Assembly: GCA_002713555.1 (NCBI GenBank)
Contig: PATG01000109.1
Span: 1 to 19,024, forward strand
Direction of reading: 5' to 3'
Source: Planctomycetaceae bacterium
GTDB lineage: Bacteria; Planctomycetota; Planctomycetia; Pirellulales; Lacipirellulaceae
Length of the DNA: 19,024 nt
Both the position numbers and the translations under genes were made by a program. Shown piece by piece: positions 7,494 to 16,886 of the stretch (the first letter of the stretch is position 1; each line of letters opens with the position of its first letter). The notes under the pieces are model-generated. The model made no database searches. It had not been told where the DNA came from and saw only the letters and a list, made by a program, of their open reading frames with translations.

Positions 7494-8495
7494 TTATTTA
7501 TTGGCACGCCTACGGCGAATTGTCGAATCAATAATGACAGCGGCCAATAAGACGATCCCCGTCACGGCAAAGGTCCAGTACGTGTTGATCCCCAGGAATA
7601 CAATGGACGATTTGATGACGCGTAGTATTCCCATTCCCAGGACAACACCAATCAACGAGCCTTGTCCACCTCGCAAAGCACATCCCCCCAGGACTGCGCC
7701 TGTAATGCCATACATTTCATAGGCCAATCCAGCACTGGACGGCGGAATGCTGCCGACATCTCCAGCCTCCAGGATTGCAGCTAAAGCTGCCAGAATACTG
7801 CAGAGGGCGTACGCGCATGTTCGCAACAGGTTGACCCGCACACCGCTGAATCGTGCTGCTTCGATGTTGGAGCCAATGGCAAACAAATACCGCCCCGACA
7901 CGGTAAAATGCATGAACAATCCGAGCGGAACAAGCACACCGACCAGCACAAACACGGGCACGGGAATACCCCACCAGATACCCGCACCAAGCTCACGCAA
8001 TATGGGTAGCTCCGCAGGATTAAACGACATGGTCCTGTCCTGCGTGATGACTCGTGCCAGGCCACGAAAGGTAAGCAGGCTACATAACGTTACCAGGAAC
8101 GGTTGTAGATCAAGTTTGCAAATCAATAACCCATGGAAGACACCAATGGATGCGGCGATCAGCATGATCAGCAGCATCACAAGTGGAAAAGGTAGTGCCA
8201 GATCGCTTTGCGAAAAAACGACCGTCAAGACTCCCAGAAAACAAACGAGCGATCCCACAGAAAGATCAATACCCCCTGAGATAATCACCACCGCCTGCCC
8301 TAAAGCAAATAAACTCCAAATCGCCGTGTCGCGCAGTACACTACGAATGCTGAATGCCGAAAAAAAGTTGGGATCGTACCAACCAGTCACCATGACTACG
8401 GCAGTGAGCACTCCAAACATAACTCCAACCTGAAGCGTAACTTCACTTAGACGCGAGACATGCTGAATTTTGTCCGGAGTCGAAGACTCTGTCAT
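7494..8495 (-). CDS. Sugar ABC transporter permease (RbsC-like)
   Basis: This 333-residue, very hydrophobic protein is the inner-membrane channel of a monosaccharide importer of the ribose/xylose/galactose type. Family marks are GGIDLSVGSLV (near residue 74), the cytoplasmic loop FAIGSNIEAARFSGVRV that contacts the ATPase, and GAVLGGCALRGGQGS near the end. Around eight to ten membrane helices are expected. Its ATG overlaps the stop codon of the ATPase gene by four bases (ATGA), which points to translational coupling. It is the last gene of the operon and ends 5 bases from the convergent GntR gene, with no obvious terminator between them. Confidence 0.93.
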   Translation of the reverse strand: MTESSTPDKIQHVSRLSEVTLQVGVMFGVLTAVVMVTGWYDPNFFSAFSIRSVLRDTAIWSLFALGQAVVIISGGIDLSVGSLVCFLGVLTVVFSQSDLALPFPLVMLLIMLIAASIGVFHGLLICKLDLQPFLVTLCSLLTFRGLARVITQDRTMSFNPAELPILRELGAGIWWGIPVPVFVLVGVLVPLGLFMHFTVSGRYLFAIGSNIEAARFSGVRVNLLRTCAYALCSILAALAAILEAGDVGSIPPSSAGLAYEMYGITGAVLGGCALRGGQGSLIGVVLGMGILRVIKSSIVFLGINTYWTFAVTGIVLLAAVIIDSTIRRRRANK

Positions 8496-10027
8496 GATGG
8501 ATCCTCATTTTGAGACTGCGTTGCACCAAGCGCAAGGGCCAAAACTGTTTTCTCATGAATCTCTGCACGATCCAGTTCGCCGGCAATCATTCCGTCTCGC
8601 ATCACAATCACTCGATCGGAGATGCCGACGATTTCCTCCATTTCGCTACTAATCATCATGACTGCCACCCCTTCGGCTGCGAGCGTAGTGATCAAACGAT
8701 AAATCTCACTCTTCGCGCCAATATCGATACCACGTGTTGGTTCATCAAGCACAAGTACTTTAGGCTTGGTGGCCAACCACTTTGCCAACACCACTTTTTG
8801 TTGGTTGCCACCGCTCAGGGTTTGGACATGCTGCTCCGAGTCGGCAGTGCGAATATCCAGATCGCGAATCATACTTGCAGCAAGACCCGCCTCAGCCTTA
8901 CGCTTGCGCCACCCTGATGTTGCCAGCTTTCCCAACACCGTCAGGCAAATGTTAAACAACAAAGACTTCGACAAGAGTAGTCCGTGTCGCTGCCGATCTT
9001 CTGGCACCAACGCCAATCCAGCTTTTATTGCGGATACTGGATTGTTGACATGAACCTCTTGTCCATCAACGAGCACCTTTCCTTTCCAGCGCCGTTCTAT
9101 TCCCAAAAGGCCATAGGCCAGCTGCGTTCGTCCCGCTCCAACAAGTCCCGCAAATCCAACTATTTCGCCTGGCTGAATCTTAAAATTGATGACCTGGGAG
9201 GCTCTGCTCTGTTGGTAATCACGTACTTCCAATGCGGCGGTCGCAGTCGAGTTGGAATGTCCCGAGGCATGGTAGAATTGCTCAACATTGCGTCCAACCA
9301 TCAGCGAAATCATTTTCTTCTCTGAAATATCTTCTTTGTTCAAAGTGCCCACATGCTGTCCATCACGCAGTACAACCACACGATTCGCAAGCCTAACAAT
9401 TTCATGCAGATGATGTGAGACATACAAGATGGCGACTCCCTCATCCCGGAGCCGAGTGATCAGAGCCATGAGTCGCCCTGCTTCGTTCATCGACAGGCTA
9501 CTGGTAGGCTCATCAAGTATAAGAATACGGGCATTCGTGGATAGCGCCTTGGCAATCTCAACAAGCTGGCGTTGGGCAATACTAAGTGACGAAACCAAGA
9601 CTCGAGGAGAAATCCGCAAATTGACCTGGTCCATCACAGCCACCGCAAGTTCGTCCATTTTTCGCCGGTTGGTCACAGGCAACCATTTTGGCCCACGATG
9701 AGGCTGTCGACCTAGAAAAATGTTTTCGGCGACGCTCAAATTCTCAGCCAGATTCAATTCCTGGTGAATGAGGCTGATACCGAGTTGCATTGCTTGTCGG
9801 ACACCCGTTTGATACCAAGGTTGGCTGTCCACCAGAATCGATCCCTGGTCGGCGGGGATGATTCCCGCCAGGATACGCATCAACGTGCTCTTGCCTGCTC
9901 CATTTTCTCCAACGAGACCAACGACTTCGCCCGCATCGAGGTTGAGAGAAACATCGTCGAGAGCTTGGACGGCAGAGAAACGTTTCGAGATTGAATTTAT
10001 TTGCAGAAGAGGACTTGATTCAGCCAT
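8492..10027 (-). CDS. Sugar ABC transporter ATP-binding protein with two ATPase domains (RbsA/MglA-like)
   Basis: I place the start at the ATG at 10027 (511 residues, [17 protein letters not shown]). The frame extends to a TTG at 10069, but this would overlap the preceding gene and adds nothing family-like. Domain 1 has Walker [10 protein letters not shown] (40-48), signature LSIAQ (148-152) and Walker B LILDE (169-173). Domain 2 has the degenerate Walker A GLVGAGRT (294-301), signature LSGGN (404-408) and Walker B LVLDE (425-429). This pairing of one good and one atypical nucleotide site is the pattern of RbsA, MglA, XylG and AraG. It powers the permease encoded directly downstream. The gap to the binding-protein gene is 31 bases. 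Confidence 0.95.
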   Translation of the reverse strand: MAESSPLLQINSISKRFSAVQALDDVSLNLDAGEVVGLVGENGAGKSTLMRILAGIIPADQGSILVDSQPWYQTGVRQAMQLGISLIHQELNLAENLSVAENIFLGRQPHRGPKWLPVTNRRKMDELAVAVMDQVNLRISPRVLVSSLSIAQRQLVEIAKALSTNARILILDEPTSSLSMNEAGRLMALITRLRDEGVAILYVSHHLHEIVRLANRVVVLRDGQHVGTLNKEDISEKKMISLMVGRNVEQFYHASGHSNSTATAALEVRDYQQSRASQVINFKIQPGEIVGFAGLVGAGRTQLAYGLLGIERRWKGKVLVDGQEVHVNNPVSAIKAGLALVPEDRQRHGLLLSKSLLFNICLTVLGKLATSGWRKRKAEAGLAASMIRDLDIRTADSEQHVQTLSGGNQQKVVLAKWLATKPKVLVLDEPTRGIDIGAKSEIYRLITTLAAEGVAVMMISSEMEEIVGISDRVIVMRDGMIAGELDRAEIHEKTVLALALGATQSQNEDPS

Positions 10028-10058
10028 GAAAACTCTCAGCCAACTTTCGTATAGCGGG

Positions 10059-11087
10059 TTAGTTGGCAAAGTCCTTGTACTTGTCCAAAAGCTTTAGTTT
10101 CTCAGCAATTTTCTGTTCAACTGTGTCTAAATTTTCTTGTGTGATAACGTAGGTATCGACGAAGATTGTGCGATCTTCAGGGATGTCGACAGGCTCTTTA
10201 CGTTGTAGTTTTGCTAACATTTTAATGGACTGATAACCAAATTCGAAGGGTTGCTGGGCAACGCTACCCACTTCTTTGCCAAGGCGAACGGCCCGCATGG
10301 TTTCGACAGATTCATCGGAACCGACAACTTTAACAACCAGGTCCGGATTTCCTTCAAGCGCATTGACCGCTTGAGGAGCATTGTAACCCCACAGCCCAAA
10401 AATACCTTTCAGGTCAGGGTATTTAGAAAGAACATCCGTCACAACACGTTTTGCCTCCGCTGGCTGTCCACCATCGGTAAACGTTCCTATGACAGAAAGA
10501 TTACTATCCGCAATTGATTCGAGTACTCCCTGCTGGCGCTCTTGTGCGTTCGCTACGTCCAATTGCCCAACAAACAGAGCAACATCACCACCTTCGGGAA
10601 GAGCCTGTTTCATCAGTTCGCCCATCTTGCGTCCCAAATCGACGTTGTCTGTGCCTATGTAACAAGCACGATTGCATTCTTTGGCGTCTGAGTCCTGACA
10701 AATGATTGGAAAGAGCTCCGCCGCCTGATCCAGAACCAATGTCAGGCTTTCGGGATTCAAGGGGGTGATCGCCAGACCATCAATGCCGCGGCTCATCAAG
10801 GATTCGACAATCTGCTTCTGCTGCTGTGCCGTTGCTTCGTTGGGAGCGTGAAACTCTACCGTTACATTTTCTTCGGAAGCTGCTTTGAGACAACCTGCAT
10901 AGGCAATATCCCAAAAACGGTCTGTAGGCACATTGACGACGAAGGCAAAGACTGGCCTTGTGGTATGCCCAGTCTCCGAACGACGGCAACTCGTCATCAA
11001 GCAGAGCAACACCAACAAGAAACTCAGGACCGCTGATGTGGGAAGTTTTACCATCACCAATTCAGGGAATTTTCGGAGTGAAAACAT
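10059..11087 (-). CDS. Sugar-binding lipoprotein of the ABC importer (Peripla_BP_4 type)
   Basis: This 342-residue periplasmic binding protein starts with a hydrophobic segment and a lipobox-like LMTSC (Cys34), so it is probably membrane-tethered. The mature part follows the RbsB-type fold: V-F-A-F-V-V-N-V-P first strand with F58/W59 for stacking on a sugar, [20 protein letters not shown], the hinge-side [38 protein letters not shown], and [17 protein letters not shown] Cys pair ([12 protein letters not shown]) lies near the binding site, where many homologues have S-x-R. The ligand is not readable from the sequence; a pentose, hexose or polyol is likely. ATG 11087 is used here; the ATG at 11054 is an alternative. 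It is the first gene of the importer operon, and its promoter region carries a candidate GntR site. Confidence 0.92.
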   Translation of the reverse strand: MFSLRKFPELVMVKLPTSAVLSFLLVLLCLMTSCRRSETGHTTRPVFAFVVNVPTDRFWDIAYAGCLKAASEENVTVEFHAPNEATAQQQKQIVESLMSRGIDGLAITPLNPESLTLVLDQAAELFPIICQDSDAKECNRACYIGTDNVDLGRKMGELMKQALPEGGDVALFVGQLDVANAQERQQGVLESIADSNLSVIGTFTDGGQPAEAKRVVTDVLSKYPDLKGIFGLWGYNAPQAVNALEGNPDLVVKVVGSDESVETMRAVRLGKEVGSVAQQPFEFGYQSIKMLAKLQRKEPVDIPEDRTIFVDTYVITQENLDTVEQKIAEKLKLLDKYKDFAN

Positions 11088-11570
11088 GTTTTGATTGACA
11101 CACGAGGATTACGAAATATTTCTTAAAGCTCTAGTTTCTTCCTACAAACGTACACCCTCTCGAAATGAACAGGCGATTTTTGTTGAAGGAGGGGCTCATA
11201 GGCTGCCGTAGCAGTATCGGATGGAATATCTGAGTTACCCTAGCAAGGCAATAAGCGGATGACAAGTCTTTGCTTGCTAATAATCCGAGGGTCGGTTGGG
11301 TCTAAGCACCACTGCTTTGAACATCTGATCTATAAAAATGAGTAGTAAGTGGCGTGCGGCCACCCACGACTTGAAAGCTGTCACTTGAGTCCTTGTTTAA
11401 CAACGTAATCGTTCAACTCTCTTGTGGTAGATTGTTCTTTGGTAATGATCTAGGAATACTAAAGCGCCCTCATTCCTGCCGTAGTAGATGTCACCAGACT
11501 TCTGAATATCGCGTGCTGAGCACCTCAAAAACATCAGCAAAGATGCTCAAGGCGGTAGTGCCAGCACCCA
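11088..11570. promoter_or_regulatory. Intergenic region upstream of the sugar importer operon
   Basis: This 483-bp gap lies between the end of the 887-residue gene and the start of the importer operon, both leftward. It holds the candidate operator at 11147-11165, about 60-80 bases before the start codon. I see no gene and no clear intrinsic terminator in the remainder; the open frame at 11393-11656 on the plus strand runs into the end of the neighbouring gene and has no family resemblance. Confidence 0.5.
11147..11165 (+). promoter_or_regulatory. Candidate GntR operator, copy 2
   Basis: AACGTACACCCTCTCGAAA is 15/19 identical to the site at 6453-6471 and shares the parts GTAC, ACCCT and CTC-x-AAA with the reverse-strand element at 6387-6408. 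It lies about 60 bases before the importer start codon at 11087, a position fit for repression. Confidence 0.4.
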
Positions 11571-14234
11571 TCACACCGATGCGGCTGGCGCATCGAGTTC
11601 GAAATCTTCGAAGTCTTCCTGGAAGAATTGCTCGTCCTCATAGAGATCGACAATAGCGATGTCTCGGACAGAGATTTCTCGTACAGCACCATCCAGGGAT
11701 GGTCGAACTGACTCGACAGAGAAGTAGGGTTCGATAATTTCGCTCTCGCTGGCAAGATATTCCTGCCTCACTTCTGTATCAATACGAAATGGAAGACTCG
11801 TAAGCTGAACTTGATTCGCAAACGGAGTCGTATCTGCTGCTGCCGAAGAACTAGCAGCCAACAACAGTCCAGGTACATAGCTATTGTTGGTTCCCATATC
11901 GACTAGCGGTCTATTGACACCGAAATAAGCAACAACATTATCGTTGGAGGCCGTCTCTAGACGAGCGGCCGATCCAGCCAACCCAGCGCCTCGAGAGCCA
12001 AACGCAATCGTGTTGTTGTCCCCCCAGACCTGTAGGCCTGTCGTGGAGGGACCACCGTCTGTGTCGATGTGAACATCCAGGGTGTTGGTGTGGATATTAC
12101 TGGAATTGTTAGAGGTCGTTCCGAGTCTCACAGCGAATGTCTTGTAATCATGGGTATGGACTGTGCTCAGCACATTGTTGCGGAAAAAAGTACTCGCCGA
12201 CGGATTGTCCACTTGCAGGCCCGTTTCGCCGCCTAAAATTTCTGTGAAATAAAATTCAGAGTTCTCAATGGTCTGGAGCGAAGGGTCGATTCTGACAGCA
12301 ATCGACCCCGGGTCGTCATTGATGATCGGCATGTGTTCCACGCGAATAACGCTATTCGTAAGTGCCGTCGTTTGGGGCTGAATAAGTACGCCAGTAGCTC
12401 CATTCACCGCTCCAATCTGACCGGTAAGTTCAAAATCAGCATTCTCAACATCGCCAAACGCCATCGCAGTCCCCGACCCCGTGTAATTGAAGGTGACGTT
12501 GAATATACGGTAGGTTTCTCCGTCTAAAGCACCGACGTCGAGCGTGGTGCTGAGATTATAAAGCCCCTGATTCGTGTTACCGCAGGCGGGCAAACCCCCG
12601 TTTATCTCACTATTGCGAATGCCTTGGCCAAAAACCAGGACGTCGAGATCGTTTGCGGCTGCATGGTCGAAGGCTTCCTGCAAACCTGAGGTGGTCGTAC
12701 CTGCGGTGTTCACTAAAGAACCATCAGGCTTATACACGGTCGCAACCGTACCAATGGGACCGTTGGGAACGTTGACTGTCACCCGGCCGGCCGTGCTAAA
12801 CAGATCCCAAGGAATCGCGGAGTCGGGCCTGGCAGACAGAAAGGTATTAGAGTCCGCAAACCCAGAGCCGATGATATTCAGGTCGTTCTCGCCAAGACCC
12901 TGAAAGTGGAAATAGTTGTCGTTGATTGTGCGAGTGGAAGTGTCCATGGTGACTTCGTTGGTTGCAGCCGTAATGGATGCCTCAAAGATGTAACGATTAT
13001 CTGCAATTGCTGGTGGGGTCAGGCCCAAGCACCCATCGAGCGGGTGGAAGTTGCGGGCATCGAATCGTACCCCATCAAGCGCATTGGGGGCATTGAGCGC
13101 TCCGCCGTCCCAGTACCAGTCTAAAATGATCGCACTATCGAACCGGAGGCCAAAGTCGGTGACCCCGGCACCAAAATTCATGGTCACATCTTGTAGACGG
13201 AAGGACGCGCCTTGCCGCTCCACCACATCAAGTCCCGCGTCAAGAGTATACGTACCGGGGAGAACAAATACTCCCCAGCCTTCGTCGGCAGCAAAATCAA
13301 ATGCCTCCTGCAACCCTTGAGTTTGTGTGCCAGAAATATCCAGCAGAGAACCATTTGGTAGCGTAACACCCGATGTCTGGACAATCACTGCGCTAGGGTC
13401 ATACGGGGGTACTGCCATTTCGTTGCCCGAAAGGATTTCATTCCCGAATTGCCGTTGCCAGATAAGCAGATCCGCACCGTCAACATCCCCATCGTTATCC
13501 GCGTCTCCCGTGCTTTGCGTGGCACCAACGGTTGTTCCAAAGTTCGCCTGCCAGATGGGAAGATCTGCTCCCTGATCCACAACAAAATCACCATTGAAGT
13601 CGGCATCAATCTCTGGATCAACTTCTAAGATATCGATGTCCCAGGCAGAAAAGGTACTGATCCCATTGCCTTGGGGCCCGCTGCCATCCACGACAATCGT
13701 TAGGGTGTCGCCAGGATCCATGGCGACAATGGATGGAGGTAGTATGGAGGTGGATTGGTTGATGCTGTCAGCCGCGACTAACAGGAAAGGAGCAGCGTTG
13801 CCATTTTTGAAGATACTCAGTTGCATCTGTCGAGCCGACTGACCGAGCAGTTGCGTAAGCTCGCCCGAAAGCTGGACGGCACCCATGTCCACATCCGCGG
13901 GTGCGGTCCAAATTACTTTTTGGGGTCCATGGCCGGCAATTGTCCCAGTAGGTAAGGAAAGTGCTCCACCAATCGCATAAGAAGGAAATCCCCCCGCCTG
14001 CACCCAACCTGCGCCAATACCATAAGTGTTGATGGGGTTGGTGCCGTCGGATGCAATCAAACTCGTCGTGGTATCGTCACTGGCCAGATAAGTCCAATCG
14101 CCGTTCGGATTATTTTGTGGCAACCCGCCAGAAAAGTCTGCGGCAAAATCATCGGCAGCACTGTGCGCATATACGGTGAGCATCTGTCTGGTTTCTAACA
14201 GTTCTAGAAAAAGTTTTCGTTGTCGATTTTTCAT
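11571..14234 (-). CDS. Large secreted beta-helix protein 2 with LEPR-XLL-like N-terminus and dockerin-like repeat
   Basis: The 887 residues fall into parts. Residues 8-21 (LFLELLETRQMLTV) resemble the planctomycete LEPR-XLL export-type N-terminus. Residues 24-205 form a probable beta-sandwich. Residues 212-255 hold two dockerin/EF-type calcium loops (D212, N214, D216, D220, D224; and D244, D246, D248, D250, D252, D255), each followed by I-W-Q and F-G. Residues 288-335 and 497-570 are two copies of a cap module (G-x-Q-T-Q-G-L-Q-E-A-F-D and G-T-T-T-S-G-L-Q-E-A-F-D). The second leads into a beta-helix (570-790) with LIQPQ, NVTFNYTG and many N/T turns. The tail after 820 is acidic. The GH116-like gene lies upstream on the same strand, so co-expression is likely. 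The start codon sits in the first unit of a 143-bp duplication. A glycan-degrading or glycan-binding role at the cell surface is inferred. Confidence 0.82.
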   Translation of the reverse strand: MKNRQRKLFLELLETRQMLTVYAHSAADDFAADFSGGLPQNNPNGDWTYLASDDTTTSLIASDGTNPINTYGIGAGWVQAGGFPSYAIGGALSLPTGTIAGHGPQKVIWTAPADVDMGAVQLSGELTQLLGQSARQMQLSIFKNGNAAPFLLVAADSINQSTSILPPSIVAMDPGDTLTIVVDGSGPQGNGISTFSAWDIDILEVDPEIDADFNGDFVVDQGADLPIWQANFGTTVGATQSTGDADNDGDVDGADLLIWQRQFGNEILSGNEMAVPPYDPSAVIVQTSGVTLPNGSLLDISGTQTQGLQEAFDFAADEGWGVFVLPGTYTLDAGLDVVERQGASFRLQDVTMNFGAGVTDFGLRFDSAIILDWYWDGGALNAPNALDGVRFDARNFHPLDGCLGLTPPAIADNRYIFEASITAATNEVTMDTSTRTINDNYFHFQGLGENDLNIIGSGFADSNTFLSARPDSAIPWDLFSTAGRVTVNVPNGPIGTVATVYKPDGSLVNTAGTTTSGLQEAFDHAAANDLDVLVFGQGIRNSEINGGLPACGNTNQGLYNLSTTLDVGALDGETYRIFNVTFNYTGSGTAMAFGDVENADFELTGQIGAVNGATGVLIQPQTTALTNSVIRVEHMPIINDDPGSIAVRIDPSLQTIENSEFYFTEILGGETGLQVDNPSASTFFRNNVLSTVHTHDYKTFAVRLGTTSNNSSNIHTNTLDVHIDTDGGPSTTGLQVWGDNNTIAFGSRGAGLAGSAARLETASNDNVVAYFGVNRPLVDMGTNNSYVPGLLLAASSSAAADTTPFANQVQLTSLPFRIDTEVRQEYLASESEIIEPYFSVESVRPSLDGAVREISVRDIAIVDLYEDEQFFQEDFEDFELDAPAASV

Positions 14235-14364
14235 GTTTCACATGTTAATCACTAGAGCCGAGAGAAGAGCCACCAGCTGGTCCGCGCGATGCGCGCAGGA
14301 CACTCTGTACCAGACCATTATCCTTCAAAGGTCCCGTCATGTCACGGTTTTTGAGAGCCGCGGG
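14222..14364. repeat. 143-bp tandem duplication, copy 1
   Basis: This segment carries the first 13 bases of the 887-residue gene (ATG and MKNR codons, reverse strand), the spacer, and a spare copy of the GH116-like gene's 3' end with its TAA at 14245-14247. It matches copy 2 at 138 of 143 positions by hand alignment without gaps. The functional start codon (14234) is in this copy. Confidence 0.93.
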
Positions 14365-14377
14365 GTCGATTGTTCAT
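14342..14377 (-). pseudogene. Vestigial duplicated start of the 887-residue gene
   Basis: Copy 2 keeps the duplicated start ATG AAC AAT CGA at 14377, but reading across the copy junction gives only MNNRPRGSQKP and then a stop. It is a by-product of the duplication. If translated, it would start ribosomes 10 bases after the GH116-like stop codon, so it could act as a decoy or leader peptide; that is speculation. Confidence 0.7.
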
Positions 14378-14507
14378 ATTTCACATGTTAATCACTAGAG
14401 CCGAGAGAAGAGCCGCCAGCTGGTCCGCGCGATGCGCGCAGGACACGCTGTACCAGACCATTATCCTCCAAAGGTCCCGTCATGTCACGGTTTTTGAGAG
14501 CCGCGGG
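14365..14507. repeat. 143-bp tandem duplication, copy 2
   Basis: Directly abuts copy 1. It contains the functional 3' end of the GH116-like gene (from codon 793 or so to the TAA at 14388-14390), a 10-base spacer and a dead copy of the downstream gene's start. The five differences from copy 1 are two in the start-codon area, one in the GGSS codons, and two others in the coding end. Confidence 0.93.
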
Positions 14508-16886
14508 AACGAACCAAAGCATCATATTTTGATAATAGTCGCCCCCAAAATGCCGCTGACCCGTATCCATATCGCCCCGAATGGTATTGGGAGCATCCCA
14601 GGTGTACCCCCATTGGCAGACTATATTCTCCATGCACTTGTGCATGAGCTCGATGCCAAATTCTTGCTCCCCTTCGTACATATAGGTCATGGCCAGCATC
14701 ATCAGTTCGGGCGGAAAATACCCATAGGTTCCATAGCCACCTACTTTCGCCGCCGACCCGTCGGCATTGGCGTAATTGGTTGCACCCGATTGGCTCAGCT
14801 GGCAATTGGCCTGACGAATCGTCTCTAAAGTCGTATCGATCCGCTGCTTGGGAAAAACACCTTCAATGCCGTGCGCATCACAAATCCATTCCCCATCGAG
14901 TTGATAACCGAAAATCATGTCCGAGCGTAAGTCTTCGTCTGGATCGAAAAAATTCAGGTAATACGTTCCATTCCAAAGTTTTTCTTCCAGCACTTTCCTG
15001 CCTGCTTCGAGCCACTGATCGCACTTGGCCACATACTCTGTATCCTCCATGGTCTGAGCCATGCGTTTCATCACTTGTACCTGGGCCATGCGTACTGCAC
15101 CCGCATGGGTCACATAACCTTTCCAACCCGGCTCCGGCGCTTCAAACCACTCAGTATCCCCCAGCCCATGTCCATCGGTCCCGGGTTCTGGCATCGATAC
15201 GATTTGCGACAGCCCATACTTGGGTCGCAAATTCATGGAGAAATCATTTGCCCGTTTCAGAGAATCATAAAATTCGTGCAAGACCTGGTCGTCGCCAGTG
15301 GTACGCCAATATCGATCAAGCATAATCACATAGCACGCCGCGTTGAGGACGGTTTGGTATCCCTTGTCGGGCGCTGCCAGGTCGTAGGGTCGTTTGTTTT
15401 CCACGTCCATGGCCGTTACTCCCCCAAAGATCCAAGGCTGCCGACCATCTTCAAATTGGTACTCCTTATACCCGCGTAGAGTTGAGAGAGCGGCTTCTGG
15501 ATAAAAATAGACGATGGGCATATTGCCATAGAAACTACAAGGAATGCACTCAATCTGGGGGCAACCGCGTGGGCATTCGTTGAGTCCAAACAAGCCAAGC
15601 TCAGGCTCAAAGTTGGACAACAGGCCTTTGCTTTGGCCCCAGATGCTCGTTTCGGGTATTAAATGCAGATTGTTAATCAGGCAATCGGCAAGCCAACCAG
15701 GCAGGTGCTCGTCATGATAGATTTCTTCCTGCCAGGCGATGACGCGTTTCAGCAGGTCTTCGTGCTGGGAGGCCAACTGCTGGGCGACTTCCACAGCACT
15801 CGTATAGTACTTGGCGTACATATGCGTGAACACGCGCGTATCCTCGACTCCTGGGGCTCCACCCGCATTCCACTTGGGGGCGTGCCAGGAGAGAACAAAT
15901 CGGCGCACCGACTGCTCTCCCGGTTGCAGCTTGAAATCTGCAGCCACGGTCGTTCCAGAATCTTCAGTCTTGGTGGGTGGCAACCGCTGTTCCATAGAGT
16001 TCCAAGCAGCACCATCGACTCCCAGGGATCCGCCCCGGCGAACCCCTTCCTGGCCAAGGCAGGCCAAGACATAACTCAACTGCCGGGCGCCGTCTTGCTC
16101 AAGACTAGAGACGACAACTCCCTGCATGTTTTTCTCGATGGACTGGCGCTTGTGTGGTATCCCTGTTTGCTCGTGAGGACTTTCAAACCCCGGAAAACTC
16201 AAAGCAATCGTTCCCCGATGCGTTTGCCGATCGGGATTGCGTAATGAAACTTCAATGATTAAGCCAGGCATCATCGAAGTTTTGGTATCGCCGGGTAACA
16301 TGGGCGACCAGGCACGCACCCCCACCGAGACCGGCAAATCGGTCTGGTACTCCATATCAAGAATGGGATAGTGTCCGAAGTAGTCGATTGATTTTGCTAA
16401 CGTGACCCTTTCCGTACCCGTGTCGAAAAAAGCAGGGGTGTAGTCCAGGGGAGGAAAAGTGCCCGTCTCGCGTTCAACAGGCCGGTCGAGTTTGCCCTGG
16501 GTATCGGTGGCCAACACGCAGGATTTCCCGTCGACACTTATTCCCAGAAAAGGAACGTTGTAGAGAAGTCGTGGGTAGATCAAATGGTTGAAGAGCGTGC
16601 TATAGCCAAGCATGCCATTCGCCTCGATGTCGAGACAGCCCGTGTCGAGCCCACCGAGCGGCATTCCGCAAGTAGGGCGCGGATTTCCACGGTAAATGAC
16701 ACCTGGGATGGGCTCTTGAAATCCCTTAACTTCAAATTCTTGCCACTTGGCATGAAGAAGACCCTTTGGGAAATAAGTGGCGCTACTCTCCTCGGCCCAA
16801 ACTTGAGCCTGCCAGCTTAAGAATCCACTTATCAAACTTATCAAGACGATGGGAGCGAGAAAACGTACTTTGCTTTTCATAGTCAT
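14388..16886 (-). CDS. Secreted GH116-like glycosidase (beta-glucosidase/glucosylceramidase family)
   Basis: The 832-residue protein has a signal peptide (VRFLAPIVLISLISGFLSWQ, likely cut after VWA-31). An N-terminal beta-sandwich carries the family motif CGMPLGGLDTGCLDIEANGM (73-92), and a C-terminal (alpha/alpha)6 barrel follows from about 390. The expected retaining nucleophile is E437 (F-G-L-N-E-C, in the place of Y-L-E-G in human GBA2), and the acid/base is probably D577 (GLGDTEW), 140 residues later; GBA2 and TxGH116 have about 150. The segment after the nucleophile differs from the usual T-Y-D-V-x-F-Y: it has C438, C442, C447 and C450 before SFYG. The substrate specificity is therefore uncertain. 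ATG 16886 has AGGTG 5 bases upstream; ATG 16880 is the alternative. The gene is followed by the 887-residue beta-helix gene. Confidence 0.85.
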   Translation of the reverse strand: MTMKSKVRFLAPIVLISLISGFLSWQAQVWAEESSATYFPKGLLHAKWQEFEVKGFQEPIPGVIYRGNPRPTCGMPLGGLDTGCLDIEANGMLGYSTLFNHLIYPRLLYNVPFLGISVDGKSCVLATDTQGKLDRPVERETGTFPPLDYTPAFFDTGTERVTLAKSIDYFGHYPILDMEYQTDLPVSVGVRAWSPMLPGDTKTSMMPGLIIEVSLRNPDRQTHRGTIALSFPGFESPHEQTGIPHKRQSIEKNMQGVVVSSLEQDGARQLSYVLACLGQEGVRRGGSLGVDGAAWNSMEQRLPPTKTEDSGTTVAADFKLQPGEQSVRRFVLSWHAPKWNAGGAPGVEDTRVFTHMYAKYYTSAVEVAQQLASQHEDLLKRVIAWQEEIYHDEHLPGWLADCLINNLHLIPETSIWGQSKGLLSNFEPELGLFGLNECPRGCPQIECIPCSFYGNMPIVYFYPEAALSTLRGYKEYQFEDGRQPWIFGGVTAMDVENKRPYDLAAPDKGYQTVLNAACYVIMLDRYWRTTGDDQVLHEFYDSLKRANDFSMNLRPKYGLSQIVSMPEPGTDGHGLGDTEWFEAPEPGWKGYVTHAGAVRMAQVQVMKRMAQTMEDTEYVAKCDQWLEAGRKVLEEKLWNGTYYLNFFDPDEDLRSDMIFGYQLDGEWICDAHGIEGVFPKQRIDTTLETIRQANCQLSQSGATNYANADGSAAKVGGYGTYGYFPPELMMLAMTYMYEGEQEFGIELMHKCMENIVCQWGYTWDAPNTIRGDMDTGQRHFGGDYYQNMMLWFVPAALKNRDMTGPLEDNGLVQRVLRASRGPAGGSSLGSSD

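Noticed and set aside
7747..8433. 228-codon plus-strand open frame
   Set aside because: It is antisense to the permease, whose family motifs are clear; its own translation shows no family features.
10028..10069. TTG start adding 14 residues to the ATPase
   Set aside because: It overlaps the end of the binding-protein gene, and the ATG at 10027 fits the family N-terminus.
14235..14387. Small gene between the GH116-like and 887-residue genes
   Set aside because: The open segments are copies of the neighbouring gene ends made by the 143-bp duplication.
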